NCBI GenBank assembly: GCA_948099385.1
Contig: CANUEZ040000168.1
Span: forward strand, 4,937,001-5,001,000
Source of the DNA: Fasciola hepatica
Lineage: Eukaryota; Platyhelminthes; Trematoda; Plagiorchiida; Fasciolidae
Direction of reading: 5' to 3'
DNA: 64,000 nucleotides
Every line of letters starts with the position of its first letter. Position 1 is the first letter of the stretch. Made by a program: the position numbers and the translations under genes. The notes beneath the pieces were generated by a model that saw nothing but the letters and a program-made list of their open reading frames with translations, did no database searches and was not told the origin of the DNA. Positions 57,601 to 64,000 of the stretch are shown here, piece after piece.

Positions 57601-60330
57601 ACCACCAGCGATCGATCTGCCAAGAGTAGATCTAACAGTTTTCGACGTGCAGTCTGAAAACTACTGCAAGCTCATCAGTCGGCTGGAAACTTTAGTCGAA
57701 AACAACGTAACGGACCCCGGGAAAAAGCTTCTCTACCTGACCTATTACTGCCGAGGCCGAGCAAGAGAATCTGTCGATGGATGTACCAAGCCCGACCCGG
57801 AACAAGGCTACACACGGGCAAGAAAGATTGAGAGGATTTTTTGGACTGCCATTCAAAGCAGTTCGCAATTTAAAAGAAGGCTTGATGCCAGAAGCTAGAA
57901 GGTCAAAGTGCGAAGTCTATGAAATGCCTTTCCTAGTGATCAAGGTGCAGGGCTGTTCAGAAGCCCTCGATCAGAGCCGGCCTTGATGCAGTGCATACTT
58001 TGAAGGGTATAGTCCTCTGCCTCCCCTCGAGCTGCAGGGTGGTGTGTGGAAAAGAAACTCATAAGCAGGAGCTATCGGGGGGCCAACAGCGAGGATCTGA
58101 CCGAAAGCTTAGACAGGCGAACCTGGATAGCGGACAGTAGAATTGGTCGACTCGTCCGGGATAGCCACCTGGCAAATATATCTATTACCAGCCGAGCTCA
58201 AAAAGCTGCACGAGAACACTCGTAACACCAGCACGGGACAAATTCACACGCCATTTCAGGTGAGGCTGTAGCTCATCCAAGTTGCAGGTCTCGAGAAGCT
58301 AGCCATTGGTTACTAGAGTGTCCGAAGTTCATGAAAGCAAAAACAGACGAACTTTTGGGAATGACGAGGAGTACGGGGGCGTGTTTCATCTGCTTTAACA
58401 CCACACACGGGGCGGCTGCTTGCCGAACAAGAACCAGATGTGCTCACAAAGGTTGCCCGGGCAGAAACCACCGATTGCTTTACCAGGTGATAAAACGGCT
58501 CCAGAGGCAAACACCAAGCCCGGTGTGATTTGTTCAACTTTACAGTTTGCCAGTGAACCTAAACGGTTAAGAGTAGTTGCTGTAGGAGTGATGACCTAAA
58601 CCGGGGTGGCCAAAGCTGTGGCCCCCGTCTACAGTGGATCAGACGCTGCCCTGGTGAAGGAGCGGTTTGCAGATAAACACTGGCTGGCTGGAAGCACGAC
58701 ATCGTTAGCGGTGCTCACCGTGGGCGGAAAGCAAGTAATTACTGCAGGTCGGCTGAGGTTGCAGCTCACCTCCCTAGATACCAACGAGCGAAACGAATCG
58801 ACGGAGGCTTTGATGTTGGCCGATCTCCTCGTGCGAGCACTAAAATCGGTGAGCACAATTGTAGCTAGGTGGCCCTGCCTGCAGGAATTAACCATCATAG
58901 ACCGGTAGGACGACAAAGCAAATCTTCTCATGGGCTGCGACGGGCCGGAAGCACCATGGGTGCTGGATCAGAGAGTGGGCTACCTCCAAGCGCTCGATGC
59001 CGTACGAGCAACACTGTGGTGGATACCGTATGGTCCAGCCGGGAAAGGGGCTCAATTTGCAGCAGCTATACGAAAAGGAGTTTCGTGACATCGGAGAACT
59101 AAGACTAGCATTGTTTCAAGAGGACCACCTCGCACTGCGGACGGTGTAACAAGGATCCAGAGGCCTTGAAAACCAGTTCAAGGGTCCCCTCCGGAAGGGT
59201 ACACAAGCCGACCCCTTGATTGATAACAGAAATTATGCCCTTCAAAGACTACTGCGATGAAAAAAACTTTCCTGTCGAGAACAGTATCTGAAAAAAAGGT
59301 GGGCAGAAGCATTGATGCGACACGGAGCGCTCGGCTATGTTGAAAAGGTGCCTGCAACCACCAACGGGATCTGGTACCCACACCAACCACCGGCCCCCAC
59401 CATGAGAAACTCGGAAAGCTGATGGGTCTCCGAAGATTGTGCATTCAGGCTTCAAGGCAAATTATTAAATGATCGTCTGATGCGGGGGTCCGACAGGACC
59501 AGCTCACTGATTAAAGTCTTGTGCTGTTTCAGGGTAGGCATTGTGGCCTTTTCAGCCGACATCAGGGAAAGGCTTCCTCAGGTGAGAATACCTGTAAAAG
59601 AGCTAGATGCATGGTAATTCTTTTGACGGGAAGAGAACAACCTGTACGAAGCGGTGATAAATTATAGAATGACCGCCCACCCCTTTGGAGCCATATCATC
59701 ACCATTTTGTGCGAACTACGTCCTTCGAGAAACAGCGAACAAAGGTGGATCTCCGATCTGCCGGTCTGTAGTAGACAGCAGAAATGGCTGTGCCGGCGAC
59801 CATCTTGGGTCTTTCGATGACATAGACTCGCCCCTGGAGCAATCCAGGTGCCTTGCAAGAATTCTAGAAGGGGGCGGCTTCCATATCATGAAGTGTACGT
59901 CGAATGCCTCGGAGGTGCTCGAAGTCATTGCGTACCACGAGAGGGCTAAAAGGGTCTGAGATGCGGATGGGCCTTCACTCCCTACTAAACACATGCTGGG
60001 AATATAGTGGAATGCGGCTGCAGTGGGAAAAATTTCAGACTACTTTGAAGAAAATAGGGGACATGCGGACTCCACGGTGCTGATTTTCTGGTCATACAAC
60101 ACAGGCGGGAGAGCTGCACGCCTTTCCTGACGAGCTCGAAGTCGGATGCGGAGCACTGGTGCAAGGACGATGGTGCGTGGGTGGTTGAAAACACGCTACA
60201 AGGATCCTGTTCGCCAAAGCCCCCGTCACTCCACCGAAATCGGTTTCGATCCTGCGCCTCGAGCTCGGCGCAGCCGTATAAGCAGTGAGGGCGCCACAAG
60301 CGATAAAGAGATGTTTCCACTTCCGTAATT
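57600..60330 (+). mobile_element. Second BEL/Pao element, plus strand, truncated and decayed
   Basis: Gag: 57,647-57,990 (YCKLISRLETLVENNV, KLLYLTYYCRGRARESV, then TRARKIERIFW). Zinc knuckles: 58,331-58,528 (CFICFNTTHGAAACRTRTRC and GCPGRNHRLL). Protease region: 58,606-58,760 (VYSGSDAALVKERF, with Gly-Ser-Asp where D-[ST]-G is expected). RT: 59,640-60,110 (NYRMTAHPFGAISSPFCANY, ARILEGGGFHIMKC, then LPTKHMLGI). Integrase is missing: sequence ends near 60,330, where LINE family B begins shortly after. Many stops and frameshifts. Confidence 0.75.
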
Positions 60331-60614
60331 AGTCAGCTAGTTTTCGGAAGGATTCGACAATAGTACTGTTCTACAATAACAACTTCAGGGTCCATTTTAG
60401 TATTCTCGTTGCTAACCGGCCCACGATCGTCCACGACGACACTGCCGGGAACCAGTGATAACATGTCAGGTCTGGCGATAACCGAACCGATGTGTGCTCC
60501 CGAGGTGCGACCACCTTCCGACAGCTAGACACGTGGACGAGAAGACCGAAATTTCTGCACGTGAACCATCAAGTCTGACCCGTTTGCGAACCGAAGCCTT
60601 CTCTGGAACAAGAG

Positions 60615-62000
60615 GTGGGGGTCAAAGGTTCGGTGGTGGTGGTGGCAGTCACCAAACCGGCATCCATTTTTTCACGGTTGGTCAGGTTTACGCCCTGGAT
60701 TAAGACGCTTCGGTCACTAGTGTGGTTGACCAGGTTTAAGAGACATTTGCTAGTCGTGAAAGGGGTGCATCCATCTCCACCACTGCCTATAGGACGTACC
60801 GAAATCCGGGCGATACAATCATCTCTCAAAAACAGCTATCGCTCAGCTATTGGCTTGTCTTCCAAGCAAGCCGAGAAAATGGTTGCTTCCATCTCACCAC
60901 CCCGTACCAACGAACCAGCAACAACATCGTCCCCAAATACATCGAGCACAGCCTCTTCTCCCGCCCCTGTTGCTTCCCGTGGCCTAGATCATCTCAACAT
61001 CGACATCACCACGCCCCCAATTCGCCTCATAAATCAGATTGGAGCCCCTCGTGTAAGCTCCAAACAAATTTTAACCCAACCGTTCCCACCACCCCCACAC
61101 CCACAGAAACTCTCCGGTTCCTCCATCAGTATTCCACCTGTGCACCCAAGTAACCATCTAAAGACCCATGTAGCCAACCCCAACAGTGTGCGACAAACTA
61201 CTCGTATGTCACCGTCGTCCTATCTACCGATGCCCCACCATATTGCAAACTTGACTCTGTTTATACCACCACCACCTTAGTCACCACAATTCGAACCTTA
61301 TCATTTTCCAGTACACCACGCACAGCGTTCCTTGTACTCGCTCAATGTTTCACCCGGTCGAATTCAGTTACCAGTTCTTCCTTTAAGCCTCTCACCCCAC
61401 TGCAGCCCCTACCTGCACCCCAGCAACTTACCTACCTCAATCCGACCACGGCAGTATACCATCAACCACCCGTTCGAATCGGGCTCCTACTTTACCCAAA
61501 CAACCGGTGGTACATCCCACGGCTACTCAGTACCGACGCAAAATACCAATTTTTTTCGTTATATACCCTGAGCTGAAAATGGCCCCATACCTTAGCTCTA
61601 TCCTAGCATATTCGTCCTCACCTGTTCCCCAGTTGTGGTACAACCATCAGTCCACCAACTCGTATTTCATCCACAAACCGAGGCCCCGCCCCTATAATTG
61701 CAGACGATACTTCTAACTTCCATCCACTCCACACTGGTTCTTCGCCTCAGACTCCTCCACACATCCTTGACGAAGCTCTCCTTGCCCTCTTGGTTGATCC
61801 TGCTGCGGCCGGCCACTCCACGCGCTCCCAATCGAACTCAGAAATCACTGAATTCGATCGTACTACCTGTCCCACCAGCACTCCGCCAATCTTTACTGGT
61901 AATTCTGATACTGACTAATTTTCCCTCTATTGGTCCTCGACTTACGCACACAGTAATCTACCCAGGACTATCTCATCCACCTCATCGGTACCAGGACTAG
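60615..62000 (+). pseudogene. LINE family B ORF1 region
   Basis: An open frame of 221 codons (60,615-61,280) begins with a hydrophobic/basic segment and continues as a Ser/Pro/Thr-rich low-complexity tail. Further Pro/Ser-rich frames follow to 62,000 after breaks. ORF1 proteins of CR1-type LINEs bind RNA; here I see no zinc knuckle or esterase motif, so identity rests on position upstream of the endonuclease. Confidence 0.4.
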
Positions 62001-62080
62001 GATCACCACTATCTCTATCTCCTTGAGCCCCAACTCTCGCACAACTGCCTGTTGCGACAGTACAAGAAAGCACAACGCGT

Positions 62081-62788
62081 ATGTCTGTTTTCGTCATCAA
62101 TATTCGCACACTACCAGCAAAACTTCACCTTCTGCTTGCCCGGGTCCTTGTGTCTAACTACGATTTCATCCTCATCACGGAAACGTGGCTTAACGCAAAC
62201 ACTCACAACTTAGACTTCACAATATCTGGTTACAAGGCTTTCAGCAACTCTAGAATGCACTGTCGAGGAGGAGGTTGTCTAATATACTGCAGAGAATCTT
62301 TTCCTGTTTCTTTATTGCAACACCCAGTCCTAGACGCGGTTGATGACTCGGCCTGGGTAACAGTTAAACTGCAGTCACAAGAACTCTTGCTTGGATGCAT
62401 CTATCGATCACCTGAATCAACCGGGGACAATATTGTACCTATTATTGACGCCTTCAACTTTGTCTCCGCTTACCCCACCGACCACAAGTTGATTGCTGGT
62501 GACTTCAACGCTCCAGGAATGTGTTGGCCATCGCGCTCTAGCCCAGGACGTTATCAGGACTTCGTTATCTGTACACACCTCGGTGGTTGGACTCAACATG
62601 TTCAGTCACCTGCTAGAGGAAACAACACTATAGATCTTCTGTTCTCTCGAGGACTAAATAAGGTAACAACCTCTGTAGAAGATAGCTTCCCCAGGTGTGA
62701 CCACAGGGCCGTCTCGTGCGCGTTCTCAGTACCAAAAATCGTTATTTCCTCCGTACCGTCTGCCAGACCATATCACTTAGCTCACTGA
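62081..62788 (+). CDS. LINE family B apurinic-like endonuclease
   Basis: A 235-codon frame with the APE-type endonuclease motifs: N-IR at residues 7-9, LITETWL 31-37 (catalytic Glu), YRSP 108-111, IAGDFNAPG 138-146 (catalytic Asp-Asn), TIDLLFS 183-189, and CDHRAV 206-211, where the usual motif is SDH (catalytic Asp-His kept, Ser replaced by Cys). The nuclease nicks target DNA to prime reverse transcription. The frame stops just before the RT part; in an intact element endonuclease and RT form one ORF2, so a stop or frameshift separates them here. Confidence 0.8.
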   Translation: MSVFVINIRTLPAKLHLLLARVLVSNYDFILITETWLNANTHNLDFTISGYKAFSNSRMHCRGGGCLIYCRESFPVSLLQHPVLDAVDDSAWVTVKLQSQELLLGCIYRSPESTGDNIVPIIDAFNFVSAYPTDHKLIAGDFNAPGMCWPSRSSPGRYQDFVICTHLGGWTQHVQSPARGNNTIDLLFSRGLNKVTTSVEDSFPRCDHRAVSCAFSVPKIVISSVPSARPYHLAH

Positions 62789-63025
62789 AGCAGCCTTCCA
62801 AGCATAATCAGATCTCAAATTCGGGAGACATCATTTCTTTCGCCCGATCTTCAGGTGGTAGCAGATCAACTACATTCTATTCTCAATCAGTCTTTAAACA
62901 CCATCACCCCAACTATGCCACCACTGACGAATTCTAGAACAAACAAACTCTCGCGGATGAAATCTACACTCTCCAAACTTTAACAGCTTGCACTCAAAAC
63001 CCGGGAATTTTCGGTATATATCCAA

Positions 63026-63793
63026 ATGGACCGACTGTCAGCGAAAATCAAATCACGAACTGAACTCATGCTCACTCAGCAAGAATCAAAAGCTTTGTGC
63101 CACCCCAAGAAGACAGAAATCCTGAGTAGGTTGATGAGAACAAGAAACCCCCAACCCCGCAAGATTATACCTTTAACCACTGTTAACAACTCCCATCTGG
63201 ATAATCTGGAAGAAATAGCTGAAGCTTTCAACACATTTTTCACTTCAGCCCTAACGACCAGTGTTCCCACTCCTGGAATACGCTCTTCATGTTTACCCAG
63301 AGAGACTCTGTCTGCAGTTTCATTTCACCTCAGCGATATTTCTCCACTTCTAGTCTCTATGAAACCATTTTACCGCCCAGGTCTGGACGGCATTCCGACG
63401 GCTGCTTTTACTCTGGGGGGTCCAGACATTCCCATCCTTCTATCTAATTTATATAACCTGTCTATGAAATTTAGCTCGTTTCCTAATCAATGGAAAACCT
63501 CTACTATTATCCCCTTGCACAAAAAAGGCTCCGTTCATGTTCTCGAGAATTATCGTCCTATTAATCGTACACCGATTATCTCTATAAACATGGAGAAGCT
63601 CATTAAGAATAAGATAATGGGCCACCTCTTAACAAATAACTTGCTCAATGTGGGCCAACACGGTTTCCTCAAAAACCGTTTGCGCTCTACTTGTCAAGTT
63701 AACTTCTTGAACTCAGTCACGGAGGCTGCTGACAAAGGCATTCCACGATTATTATCCTGTTTGATATGAAGAAGGCTTTCGACCGAGTCTGTA
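63026..63793 (+). pseudogene. LINE family B reverse transcriptase, N-terminal half
   Basis: The frame 63,026-63,769 has AEAFNTFFTSALTT, YRPGLDGIPTAAFTLGG, WKTSTIIPLHKKG, NYRPINRTPI and GQHGFLKNR, all matching copy 1. At about 63,745 a frameshift leads to LFDMKKAFDRV in another frame, and the LINE sequence ends at about 63,793, so the catalytic FADD half is absent. Confidence 0.8.
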
Positions 63794-63794
63794 A

Positions 63795-64000
63795 GGTTGA
63801 TTAGACCTTACTTCGCGGTTTCTTTAGTAAACGCGTGCTTCGGTCCTTGGTACTGCATGGACCACCTGCACGTTACTCCAATGTGCGGCACTGCACAAAT
63901 TTGTCAACCAGAACAGTATTCTCCACGACCCGTGATAACGAGAAGGCGATTGGGAGAGATAGTGGTTAGCGTGTATTTTGGAGCGTGCGTGAGAGCGTGC
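63795..64000. repeat. Dispersed repeat shared with the palindrome arms
   Basis: The first 95 bp resemble 5,270-5,370 (and its mirror near 29,600-29,690) at roughly 75 percent, e.g. TTCTTTAGTAAACGCG against TTCCTTAGTAAATATG and shared TTTGCACGTTACTC-like sequence. The final 50 bp (GTGGTTAGCGTGTATTTTGGA) resemble 30,655-30,680. It continues beyond the window. Confidence 0.55.

Larger units (their letters stand above)
60494..63793 (+). mobile_element. LINE (family B) copy 3: 5' half with ORF1, endonuclease and RT start
   Basis: A plus-strand LINE that keeps the 5' part missing from the nested copies: ORF1 frames 60,615-62,000, endonuclease 62,081-62,788 and the N-terminal half of RT to about 63,793, where a dispersed repeat takes over in the middle of RT block A (KKAFDRV). 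Together with copies 1 and 2 it allows the family's full layout to be deduced. Confidence 0.8.

Noticed and set aside
1..64000. CRISPR arrays, operons, or prokaryotic defence systems
   Set aside because: No regularly spaced direct repeats with unique spacers and no prokaryotic gene organisation; introns and retrotransposons indicate a eukaryote.

Overview
The window looks like accessory, repeat-rich nuclear DNA of a flatworm, most likely a digenean trematode. The reasons are the mix of elements (CsRn1-like Ty3/gypsy, BEL/Pao, CR1-like LINEs with (ATT)n tails, a Penelope-like element with a GIY-YIG domain), long AT microsatellites, spliced genes, and a secreted double-knottin gene resembling the cysteine-rich UPF0506-type proteins of trematodes. 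Species cannot be fixed from the sequence. There is no prokaryotic gene organisation.

Layout. 1-840 is a truncated gypsy gag/protease remnant. About 1,085-33,805 is one giant imperfect inverted repeat (palindrome): a left arm (about 1,085-14,645) and a right arm (about 18,310-33,805) around a 3.7 kb non-palindromic spacer. Each arm carries, from centre outward: a two-exon gene for a small secreted 12-cysteine protein (left 13,301 to 9,711 on minus; right 19,654 to 23,128 on plus, divergently transcribed away from the centre), an AGT/ACT microsatellite, a conserved uncharacterised ORF, a 5'-truncated Penelope-like GIY-YIG fragment, and a 1.7-1.8 kb unit with about 23-bp terminal inverted repeats. 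The arms differ by discrete indels, including a 3.2 kb gypsy fragment present only in the right arm. The spacer holds a gypsy integrase tail, a degenerate tRNA-like sequence, AT tracts and a hammerhead-like motif.

34,400-64,000 is a transposon graveyard: a decayed CR1-type LINE (34.4-37.2 kb, minus); a LINE 3'-end fragment (37.2-38.9 kb, plus); a decayed CsRn1-like gypsy (39.85-42.36 kb, minus); a BEL/Pao element with matched 426-bp LTRs (43,134-56,985, minus) whose integrase region is interrupted by two LINEs of one family; a second decayed BEL/Pao (57.6-60.3 kb, plus); and the 5' half of another LINE of that family (60.5-63.8 kb, plus), cut off by a dispersed repeat shared with the palindrome arms.

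The only genes that look like host genes are the two knottin copies. Their predicted proteins are identical. The only differences in the 255 coding bases are three synonymous changes in exon 2, which fits purifying selection and/or arm-to-arm gene conversion. The rest is mobile DNA in various stages of decay. One caveat applies throughout: a palindrome this large can also arise from an assembly mis-join of two haplotypes.
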